From NCBI GenBank assembly GCA_937912115.1, contig CALDOI010000195.1:1-62633 (forward strand): a stretch of 62,633 nt of DNA. The letters are read 5' to 3'. The notes below the pieces were generated by a model. That model did no database searches. It saw nothing but the letters and a program-made list of their open reading frames with translations, and was not told the origin of the DNA. Below are positions 52,901 through 59,705 of the stretch, piece by piece; positions within the stretch are counted from its first letter, which is position 1, and every line of letters starts with the position of its first letter. This DNA is from an uncultured Bacteroidota bacterium (lineage in GTDB: Bacteria; Bacteroidota; Bacteroidia; Bacteroidales; F082). A program made the position numbers and the translations under genes.

Positions 52901-54676
52901 TTAATTCCTCTGGCCTTAGGTAAAGCAGAGTATGTTACACAAATTGGTGTTCCTTTTGCAATAACAGTTATTGGTGGTTTGGCTTTAAGCACGTTGCTAA
53001 CACTTGTGTTTATTCCTACTTTTTATTCAGGTTTACAATCTGCGTTAAGCTGGATAAAAGAGCAGCCTGTTTTTATCAAAGCGATTCAAATTATACTATG
53101 GGTAGTTGGAACCTATTATATTTATACTGAAGTAGACAGCAAAGTTTGGATGTTGATATACTTCATTGTTCTGATAATATCTGTACCAACAGCAATATAT
53201 TTTATAAAAACAAGCCTCCGAAAAGCTTCTGAAAAGCTTATTGATGATGATAAACCTATACTAATAGAAATACGAAATGTCGTTAAAATTTACGATTGGG
53301 ATAATCGTTTTTCACGTGAGTGGAAATCAGGGTTAAATATCCGCAAACGACTTGGTATTCACGATACATCTTCCAAATCAAGTATACTTGCAGGTTTGAT
53401 ATGGCAGCTCCCGGTTATTGCCTTTTCGTACTACTTGATATATTTCCATATCGAAAGTGGCTTTTGGTATTTTATATTGCAGATGGTGTTTTATGTACTG
53501 GTTATTGGAATGCTTTCTTCATTAAAAACACATCTCACATCAAGCAAAAGAAATAAGATTGTCCGGCTATTCAGCAGGGTGATTTTTGGTTCATTCTATT
53601 GGTTATATCCGGGAATTGCCATGTACAGTTTTTACAGTATCTATTCACTGCCGGGTCTTGTTATTCCTGTAGGAATTATATGGTATTTAGCATCAGCGAT
53701 TAAGGTAACCGCCGACAATCTCCACAACAACAAAGTTGATGTTAACAGAGTAAAGGGATGGTTTAAAGGAATACGAAAAATGTTCTATCGGTTTGTATTG
53801 GTTATTCCTGTTCTTGGTAAGAAAAAGAAACCATTTAAAGCTGTAACCGGCGTAAAATTCGATATTGAAAACGGCATGTTCGGATTATTGGGGCCAAATG
53901 GTGCCGGTAAGTCAACGCTTATGCGCATAATTTGTGGAATACTTGAGCCCAGCTACGGACAAATTACCATTAACGACATTGATCTTAAAGAAAATCGTGA
54001 AGAACTTCAGGGACTAATAGGTTATCTACCACAGGAATTTGGTATGTATGAAAATATGACGGCATGGGATTTTCTTAACTATATTGGGGTTCTAAAAAAG
54101 TTATACGACAAAAAAACCAGAGAAAGCCGGGTAGAATATGTATTGAAGGCTGTCCATATGTATGATAACAGAAATGGAAAAATTGGATCCTTTTCGGGAG
54201 GAATGAAACAGCGAATTGGTATAGCACAAATACTATTGCATCTGCCTCGCATACTTGTTGTTGACGAACCTACAGCTGGTTTAGACCCCAGGGAACGCAT
54301 AAGATTCCGCAACTTATTGGTTGAATTAAGCAAAGATCGTATTGTCATTTTCTCAACTCATATTATTGAAGATGTTGCCAGCTCATGCAACAGAGTAGCT
54401 GTTATGAAAAAAGGCGGTGTTGTTTATCTTGGCAAACCAATTGAAATGGCTGATATTGCAAAGGGTAAAATATGGACGATGAACCTACCTGTTTCTGAAT
54501 TTGAGAGTATTAAAGATGATCTCACAATTATTCATCATATGCGTGAAAATGAAATAATCAGGGTTAGATGCTTATCAGATTCAGCCCCAACTGAAAATGC
54601 TCAATCGGTTAAAGCTAATCTGGAAGATGCATATTTGTATTTGTTGAAAAGAGATATCGGATTGAATAGATTATAG
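49961..54676 (+). CDS. RND efflux pump fused to an ABC ATPase domain
   Basis: 1571 residues in one uninterrupted frame. Residues 1 to about 1030 are a complete RND permease (helix 4 AIGMLLDNSVVVLENIYR; helix 10-11 GIVVNNGIIMIDYTR). Two extra helices follow (about 1045-1090), then an ABC-like first strand ILIEIRNVVKIYDWDN (about 1100-1115), a membrane insert with about four helices (about 1130-1260), and a full NBD: Walker A GPNGAGKS with K1317, Q-loop GYLPQEF, signature FSGGMKQR at 1411, Walker B ILVVDEP at 1431 and switch histidine FSTHIIED. All ATPase motifs are intact. A six-helix ABC-2-like protein is encoded next. Proton-driven and ATP-driven parts in one chain are unusual. Confidence 0.9.
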   Translation: MNFIIKRKVLITMLFTALTMLGWFSYKQLSVELYPNAQIPFLFVNVGSALEVDPEYMEKQAIIPIEGAVGTLAGVDKIESTAGQQQGTIRVSYDKSTNIKLAYLKLIEKIDEIRGTLPEEFMVQVFKFDLEQLNNMFMTIQARGGGGVDRVRHVVEQEIVNKFKNINGISNAEIFGGREKSVDIILKEDVCKGYNITPADVRSAINSNSLARTYVGKVTENNQLHSVNVVCEFVNVNDLYEVVIIESGDVKLKDIATINFGLKEQDSYSRVNGKEAVTIQLTRDSQANIIELAETTEKLIASLNEEFSRKDIQLVIQNNSAEIMEKNIDLIIELAMIGGILAIFILWVFLRNLKLVIAVALAIPISVYTAFNFFYAYDITINSLTLLGMALAIGMLLDNSVVVLENIYRLAAKKISPAIAVVQGTKEVSRSIIAATLTTVTVFLPFLFSSNFFIGLLGKHIGVSIISTLIVSLAVALLFIPMITYVFLTWKKSSNEIIFERISHHNRLIQIYLVFLKTSMRNPGKVIMGALGVFFITLLISLGISTFSTEEPEIKDLNLYVTMPGGTTLENTDLLIAEVEKKLDSLQEKKDVLSQIYEEEAVLTITLSDEYRDIRNMSIPNIKNDIIESLQDFKQAEFTWDPSATGNRFGNGGFDDVDGMARILGIGTQQEKILIKGQDFAQMQNKAQDIEYYLNQISSIKRINIKVPEKRPEVQLLFDKQLMSLYDIPVTSVLSELNSFQPSFSSGVLLKQGNEEYDIQIKMPELDETVTDRNIHDLKTLNVRGSTGSTFELQNISDFNFTTGLSTIKRKNQEKQIEISYEFLDEVKDENDLLTAARAEVDDLISTISLSSDMVIEVIHEDDELGEFGFLLLMAVMLIYMILASVFESFTMPVVMMFSIPLAAIGSLILLILTGTSIMNANVFTGFLILLGIVVNNGIIMIDYTRVLQKRGYRETRALMTAGLARVRPILITAITTIIALIPLALGKAEYVTQIGVPFAITVIGGLALSTLLTLVFIPTFYSGLQSALSWIKEQPVFIKAIQIILWVVGTYYIYTEVDSKVWMLIYFIVLIISVPTAIYFIKTSLRKASEKLIDDDKPILIEIRNVVKIYDWDNRFSREWKSGLNIRKRLGIHDTSSKSSILAGLIWQLPVIAFSYYLIYFHIESGFWYFILQMVFYVLVIGMLSSLKTHLTSSKRNKIVRLFSRVIFGSFYWLYPGIAMYSFYSIYSLPGLVIPVGIIWYLASAIKVTADNLHNNKVDVNRVKGWFKGIRKMFYRFVLVIPVLGKKKKPFKAVTGVKFDIENGMFGLLGPNGAGKSTLMRIICGILEPSYGQITINDIDLKENREELQGLIGYLPQEFGMYENMTAWDFLNYIGVLKKLYDKKTRESRVEYVLKAVHMYDNRNGKIGSFSGGMKQRIGIAQILLHLPRILVVDEPTAGLDPRERIRFRNLLVELSKDRIVIFSTHIIEDVASSCNRVAVMKKGGVVYLGKPIEMADIAKGKIWTMNLPVSEFESIKDDLTIIHHMRENEIIRVRCLSDSAPTENAQSVKANLEDAYLYLLKRDIGLNRL

Positions 54677-54754
54677 CGGAATGGTTTATGGATATAGAGT
54701 ATATGTTATATGCAAAAAGTTTAAATTAATAACAGAAAAATATAAAGAAACTTT

Positions 54755-54824
54755 TGTCATTCTAAACGTAGTGAAGAATCTCATTTCCTTAACATTTAGA
54801 TTCTTCGCTACGCACAAAATGACA
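54755..54824. repeat. Dispersed palindromic intergenic repeat, copy 2
   Basis: 70 bases just before the last permease gene. TGTCATTCTAAACGTAGTGA on the left and TTCGCTACGCACAAAATGACA-type sequence on the right form an inverted pair matching the copy at 46183-46257, with point changes. Confidence 0.75.
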
Positions 54825-54844
54825 CTCAAATAATAGTTTGAAAA

Positions 54845-55546
54845 ATGAAGAACAAAATACATCTTGTAATAAGCATGATAAACTACAATTTGAAAATTAT
54901 TTTTGCAAATAAGTTTATTTATTTCATGATTGCAGCCGTGGCATTCTATTTCCTTGTGATTGGAATTATGCTTTTTTCCGACCAACCACCACTTGAAGAA
55001 TATATCTACAATTCACTTATTTTTCCCGGATTATTAATAATCTTCTATCCCGTCCTATTCAATATCCAAAACGATAAGGATGCCCGAATGCTTGAAATTG
55101 TTTTTAGTATTCCCAACTACCGTTACAAAATATATTTGGTGCGATTTGTTATAAGCCTGCTCCTATTGACTGTTGTTATATTTCTTATGACTCTCTTTTC
55201 GGTGTTTGCAATTATTCAGGTTCCGGTATTTTACATGGTTTATCAGGTAATGTACCCTCTTGTTTTTCTTGCTTGCCTTTCCTTTTTATTTACCACGCTG
55301 GTAAAAAATGCTAGTGGAGCTGCAGTTATAATGGTTATTATCGGATTGTTTTTTTGGATTCTGGCTGAACCCCTTTCTCACAGCAAGTGGAATATTTTTT
55401 TAAATCCATTAAATATTCCTTCCGATATTAGCTATTCCATTTGGATAAACATCGTATTTCAAAATCGTCTTATGCTTGTTGTTGGCTCAGTAATATCAAT
55501 ACTTTGGGCCTTGATAAACCTCCAGAAACGGGAAAAATTCGTTTAA
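54845..55546 (+). CDS. ABC-2-like permease, six helices
   Basis: 233 residues, almost entirely hydrophobic, with about six helices and no other domain. The N-terminus INYNLKIIFANKFIYFMIAAVAFY and the loop NIQNDKDARMLEIVFSIPNYRYKIYLVRFVIS are of the ABC-2/ABC exporter permease type (compare DTVEVIYARSMTNAEYILGK in the giant permease). No dedicated ATPase gene lies beside it, so the most obvious partner is the ATPase domain fused to the RND pump encoded 168 bases upstream. Confidence 0.75.
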   Translation: MKNKIHLVISMINYNLKIIFANKFIYFMIAAVAFYFLVIGIMLFSDQPPLEEYIYNSLIFPGLLIIFYPVLFNIQNDKDARMLEIVFSIPNYRYKIYLVRFVISLLLLTVVIFLMTLFSVFAIIQVPVFYMVYQVMYPLVFLACLSFLFTTLVKNASGAAVIMVIIGLFFWILAEPLSHSKWNIFLNPLNIPSDISYSIWINIVFQNRLMLVVGSVISILWALINLQKREKFV

Positions 55547-55906
55547 GTCATCTATTTTTTTGTACACATTTATTACTATAATTTGACATCCTGAGACCCA
55601 ACACCCCCGGAAAAAGGGGCGCACATAGTATAATTACAAAAATTCCAAATCTCAACTTTCCAAACCTAAAAATACTTTTCACATTCCTTTTTTGGAAGCA
55701 ATATGGGGGGGGTAAATTTGTTTTTTGGTTTTTTTTAACAGGAAAGCATATTTCGTTATTTGGATACAGGGAAGAATCATATATTGATGCCGAAGAGTTT
55801 AAAGATGCTGATTAAAGTGAGACTAACCATAGTTTATGCCTAATTAACATAGTTTGATATAATCAAAATGCTTATTTTAGTCGAAACATTATGAATACCT
55901 AACATC
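55547..55906. other. Intergenic region, 360 bp, with a possible short gene remnant
   Basis: No complete gene seen. The frame ending at the TAA at 55813-55815 encodes GYREESYIDAEEFKDAD, which recalls the acidic EEETYIDDI motif of the protein at 38780 and may be the decayed end of such a gene. A C5/G4 hairpin lies near 55603-55619 without a T-run. The rest is AT-rich spacer. Confidence 0.3.
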
Positions 55907-57769
55907 ATGAAAGAACTGACCAGATTACTATTCTATTTTATAATATTTATTGCATTTGTATTTTCTGCAAACGCTCAACAAAAATCAGATTCAATTGTAG
56001 AAAAGGCAGTTCCTGTTTTTGAAAATGGAGAAGCGCAAGAAGTTCAGGCTTTTAGTGATTCCGAAAAATGGATAAGACACGACCTTTGGGTTGAAACAGA
56101 GTTTGATACCGATGGTGATGGTAAACCCGACAGAATGCATGTTGATGTAACACGACCATATCAAACCGATACTGAAGGGCTTAAGCTCCCAATTGTTTAT
56201 GTTTCCAGCCCATATTTCGCCGGAGTAGCTCCTGATGTTGAAGGTGGTTTTTGGGACGTTAAGCATGAACTTGGTGAACCCGCTCCCCAAGAAAGAGTAC
56301 ACGCTGATGTTACTCGTACAGGAGAACGTCCAATAATTTCAACCTCTCATACTAAAACCTGGGTTCCACGAGGATATATTGTTGTGCATTCTTCTTCACC
56401 CGGCACCGGACTTTCACAGGGTGCTCCAACTGTTGGAGGTGATAATGAATCGTTGGCTCCCAAGGCTGTAATTGATTGGTTATGTGGCCGTATTCCTGGT
56501 TACACTTCCGTGGATGGTGATGAGGAAGTTGAAGCCTATTGGTCGACAGGAAAAGTGGGTATGACAGGAACTTCTTATAATGGCACAATCCCTGTAGCAG
56601 CTGCAACTACTGGAGTTGATGGGCTTGAAGCTATTATTCCCATTGCCCCAAATACTTCATACTATCACTATTACAGAGCTAATGGTTTAGTAAGGTCTCC
56701 CGGTGGTTACCTGGGCGAAGATGTTGATGTTCTTTACGATTTTATTCACAGCGGAGATGAATCAAAACGTGCATATAACAATGCAACTGTTCGTGATACC
56801 GAGATGAAAAATGGTATGGATAGAATAACCGGCGACTATAACGATTTCTGGGCTGGCCGAGATTATCTAAACGATATGAAACCTTTTAAGGCTGCCCTTC
56901 TTATGTCGCATGGGTTTAATGATTGGAATGTAATGCCCGAGCACAGCTATAGAATATGGAAGGCAGCAAAAGACAAAGGTTTGCCAGTGCAATTATACTA
57001 TCACCAATACGGCCATGGTGGCCCACCGCCAATGAAAATGCAGAATCGCTGGTTTACCAGATACCTTCATGGAGTGGAAAATGGTGTTGAAAATGATACC
57101 ATGGTATGGATTGTGAGAGAAAACGACAAAATGGATAACCCTACCCCATATTTGGATTATCCTAATCCGGATAGCAAACCTGTTACACTTTACCTGGCTC
57201 CTGGCGCTCCTGAAAGAGGAATCTTAGGTACAGAAAAGCCATCTACTAAAGTGACTGAAACTTTGATTGATAATTATTCATTTTCGGGAAGCGCATTAGC
57301 ACAAGCTGAAATAACGGAACATCGTTTAATATATGTTACACCAACATTGACGAAGGATATTCATATATCGGGTATACCACAAGTAACTGTTAAACTGGCA
57401 AGTAGTAAACCAGCTGTAAATTTGTCGGTTTGGTTAGTATCCCTGCCATGGAACGAAGGAAGGCGTGCGAAAATTACAGATAATATTATTACACGAGGCT
57501 GGGCAGATCCTCAAAACCAAAAATCCCTATCAAAGAGTAAGCCTTTAAAGCCCGGTAAATTCTACGAAGTAACATTTAACCTGATGCCCGACGATCAAAT
57601 AATTCAGGCAGGTCAGCAAATTGGACTTTTAATTTTTTCAAGTGATCGGGAATTTACCCTTTGGCCAACTCCGGGAACTGAATTAACCATTGATTTGGAT
57701 GGAACAAGTTTAACATTGCCTGTTGTGGGAGGTGGCGAGGCTTTTTATAATGCGTTGAAGGAAGATTAA
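55907..57769 (+). CDS. Exported Xaa-Pro dipeptidyl-peptidase (S15, PepX/CocE type)
   Basis: 620 residues with a signal peptide (about 1-24, ending FSANAQ). The alpha/beta hydrolase domain shows WSTGKVGMTGTSYNGTIPVAA with nucleophile S223, the acid in LLMSHGFNDWNVMPEH and the histidine in YYHQYGHGGPP. A C-terminal jelly-roll domain follows (about 420-615). The N-terminal DTDGDGKPDRMHVDVTRP is typical of X-Pro dipeptidyl-peptidases. It would release Xaa-Pro dipeptides from peptides in the periplasm or outside. A CocE-like esterase or acylase activity is the alternative. Confidence 0.85.
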   Translation: MKELTRLLFYFIIFIAFVFSANAQQKSDSIVEKAVPVFENGEAQEVQAFSDSEKWIRHDLWVETEFDTDGDGKPDRMHVDVTRPYQTDTEGLKLPIVYVSSPYFAGVAPDVEGGFWDVKHELGEPAPQERVHADVTRTGERPIISTSHTKTWVPRGYIVVHSSSPGTGLSQGAPTVGGDNESLAPKAVIDWLCGRIPGYTSVDGDEEVEAYWSTGKVGMTGTSYNGTIPVAAATTGVDGLEAIIPIAPNTSYYHYYRANGLVRSPGGYLGEDVDVLYDFIHSGDESKRAYNNATVRDTEMKNGMDRITGDYNDFWAGRDYLNDMKPFKAALLMSHGFNDWNVMPEHSYRIWKAAKDKGLPVQLYYHQYGHGGPPPMKMQNRWFTRYLHGVENGVENDTMVWIVRENDKMDNPTPYLDYPNPDSKPVTLYLAPGAPERGILGTEKPSTKVTETLIDNYSFSGSALAQAEITEHRLIYVTPTLTKDIHISGIPQVTVKLASSKPAVNLSVWLVSLPWNEGRRAKITDNIITRGWADPQNQKSLSKSKPLKPGKFYEVTFNLMPDDQIIQAGQQIGLLIFSSDREFTLWPTPGTELTIDLDGTSLTLPVVGGGEAFYNALKED

Positions 57770-57793
57770 AACATATACGTTAATTACATAAAT

Positions 57794-58018
57794 ATGGAAA
57801 TAATACTAATAATGACACTAAGTTTTTTGACCCTAATTATTGTATTCTGGGCATTGATTGATATAGTTAGATCTAGATTTATAAATCCAAATATGAGAAC
57901 AGTTTGGTTGGTTGTCGTTTTGTTCTTTCCAATAATTGGATCAATACTATACTTTCAAATGAGGAAGACATTAACAACAGGTGAATCATTGAAATTCAAT
58001 CCCAAATTCAAGAATTGA
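57794..58018 (+). CDS. Small PLDc_N (phospholipase D N-terminal-like) membrane protein
   Basis: 74 residues with two helices (about 4-24 and 37-55). FWALIDIVRSRFINPNMRTVWLVVVLFFPIIGSILYF fits the PLDc_N family (two helices with RTVWLxVVxFxPxxGxxxYF). Function unknown; it lies 24 bases after the peptidase gene. Confidence 0.8.
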   Translation: MEIILIMTLSFLTLIIVFWALIDIVRSRFINPNMRTVWLVVVLFFPIIGSILYFQMRKTLTTGESLKFNPKFKN

Positions 58019-58123
58019 AAATAATATGGGTATAATATTCAACGTAAACGGCCTGAACGATTGTATTGGTGGGCTCTCGAAAAGAATGCCAAATTGCGAT
58101 GGTTCACATTAAATTATAATAAC

Positions 58124-58633
58124 ATGAAACATATAATCTCACTACTTATCATTGGACTATTCCTAAATTCTTGTGATACAAAAAAAGAAACCAGTTTTAA
58201 TGACCCTGAAAACTGGAAGAAAAGAACAATTAATTATAGCTTAAGTGACTCTCTTGAGTCGGGGACGACTTATCTGTCAGTTTATTCTCAAATTTATAGT
58301 ATGACAGAGCATAGAACTCACAATTTAACAGCAACGATAAGCATGAGAAATATGAATAGGTTTGATACTGCTTTTATTCAAAAAGCAGAATACTATAATA
58401 CAAAAGGTGAACTTATTAGGACATATTTCAACAAACCGATTTTTATTGCCCCATTGGAAACTGTTGAAATTGTAATTAACCAAGTTGACAAAGACGGTGG
58501 CTCAGGAGCCAACTTCATATTTGAATGGAAAATAAAACAGAATTTAAACGAACCATTTTTTGAAAGTGTAATGATTTCAACTTCGGGACAACAAGGAATA
58601 TCATTTACTACTCAAGGGAGAAAAATAAATTAA
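58124..58633 (+). CDS. DUF3124 family lipoprotein
   Basis: 169 residues from MKHIISLLIIGLFLNSCDTKK at 58124. An upstream in-frame ATG at 58061 would bury the signal peptide, so I reject it. The lipobox cysteine is C17. The core YLSVYSQIYSMTEHRTHNLTATISMRNMN ... IAPLETVEIVINQVDKDGGSGANFIFEW matches DUF3124. It is expected to be anchored in the envelope facing the periplasm. Function unknown. Confidence 0.8.
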   Translation: MKHIISLLIIGLFLNSCDTKKETSFNDPENWKKRTINYSLSDSLESGTTYLSVYSQIYSMTEHRTHNLTATISMRNMNRFDTAFIQKAEYYNTKGELIRTYFNKPIFIAPLETVEIVINQVDKDGGSGANFIFEWKIKQNLNEPFFESVMISTSGQQGISFTTQGRKIN

Positions 58634-58738
58634 TAATATTATTACCTGTGTTTTATATTGCATTCTTCCATCAATAAAAACTTCTTTGGATTAATCATAT
58701 CCGATCATTAGCACAAATTATGTCAAAATCAAATAAAG

Positions 58739-59107
58739 ATGAAAGTAACAGCTGAGAAAAATGAAAAAGTTGCAAAAATGATATTTGCATCTATTTATCC
58801 ACTTTACCTAAATAGATTGGCGAAAAATGGAAGAACCAAGGAAGAACTAAACCAAGTAATAGAATGGTTAACTGGATTTGATGAAGGTAAATTACAAGCA
58901 CTTATTGAAGAGAAAGTAACTTTTAGAACATTTTTTCAAAAAGCTAAAATACATCCAAACGCACACTTGATTAAAGGAGTCGTTTGTGGTTATCGAATTG
59001 AAGAAATAGAGGATGAATTTGAATTGTATAAACAATGCAGACGTATGGAAAAGCTGATTGATGAATTGGCAAGAGGTAGAAAGATGGAAAAGATTTTAAG
59101 ACAATAA
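58739..59107 (+). CDS. DUF2200 family protein
   Basis: 122 residues, soluble, basic. The stretch KMIFASIYPLYLNRLAKNGRTKEELNQVIEWLTGF and TFRTFFQKAKIHPNAHLIKGVVCGYRIEEIEDE match DUF2200 end to end. No catalytic site is recognised. It is followed after 14 bases by the DUF1801 protein; the two may be co-transcribed. Confidence 0.85.
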   Translation: MKVTAEKNEKVAKMIFASIYPLYLNRLAKNGRTKEELNQVIEWLTGFDEGKLQALIEEKVTFRTFFQKAKIHPNAHLIKGVVCGYRIEEIEDEFELYKQCRRMEKLIDELARGRKMEKILRQ

Positions 59108-59121
59108 TCAAAATCGGAATT

Positions 59122-59568
59122 ATGGCAAAAACAAAGACAACTTACACTGGAGAAAACGTAACAGATTTCATAAACTCATACGTTGATAACGATCAGAAAA
59201 AAGCTGATAGTTTTCGTTTGATCAAATTGATGGAGGAATGGTCTAGTGCTGAACCTAAAATGTGGGGGCCGACAATTATAGGATTCGACAACTACCATTA
59301 CAAATATGCTAGCGGACACGAAGGAGATGCGCCTGTTCTTGGATTCTCACCGAGAAAAGCAGCGTTCTCGCTTTACGTTTATTCTGATACCAAGAGAAGT
59401 AAATTATTATTAGCTGAACTCGGTAAATTCAAAATGGGAAAGGCTTGTATTTATGTGAAAAAACTTTCTGATATCAATATTTCGGTTTTAAAAGAACTCT
59501 GCATAGAATCAATTAAATACATTAACGAGCATCACGAATGTTCTTGCAGAATAAAACAAACCAATTAA
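59122..59568 (+). CDS. DUF1801 (YdhG-like) family protein
   Basis: 148 residues, soluble. KADSFRLIKLMEEWSSAEPKMWGPTIIGFDNYHYKYASGHEGDAPVLGFSPRKAAFSLYVY is the DUF1801 core with the conserved MWG and GFSPRKAAFSLY signatures, followed by GKACIYVKKLSDINISVLKELC. Function is unknown in the family. It precedes the restriction-modification gene by 137 bases. Confidence 0.85.
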   Translation: MAKTKTTYTGENVTDFINSYVDNDQKKADSFRLIKLMEEWSSAEPKMWGPTIIGFDNYHYKYASGHEGDAPVLGFSPRKAAFSLYVYSDTKRSKLLLAELGKFKMGKACIYVKKLSDINISVLKELCIESIKYINEHHECSCRIKQTN

Positions 59569-59705
59569 CGAAAGAAAGAAAAACTTGTGCTAACACCGTA
59601 TATAAAAAATAAGCGAGATCACAGTAGCATCAAGGTTTGTAGTTACGCAATAAAATGTAACTTTGAGGTCTTGGTTCATTGCTATACCTAACTCAATATA
59701 TGTAA

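Noticed and set aside
49961-54676. RND-ABC fusion as an assembly or frameshift artefact
   Set aside because: The frame is open for 1571 codons, codon use looks uniform, and extra helices link the two parts; a simple read-through of two genes would not put a membrane insert inside the ATPase. Read-level proof is still lacking.
55582-55815. Open frame in the 360-bp spacer before the PepX-like gene
   Set aside because: No start codon or family match for most of it; only the last about 17 codons look protein-like, so I list it as a possible remnant only.
58061-58123. Extended N-terminus of the DUF3124 lipoprotein
   Set aside because: It would place 21 residues before a clear lipoprotein signal peptide.
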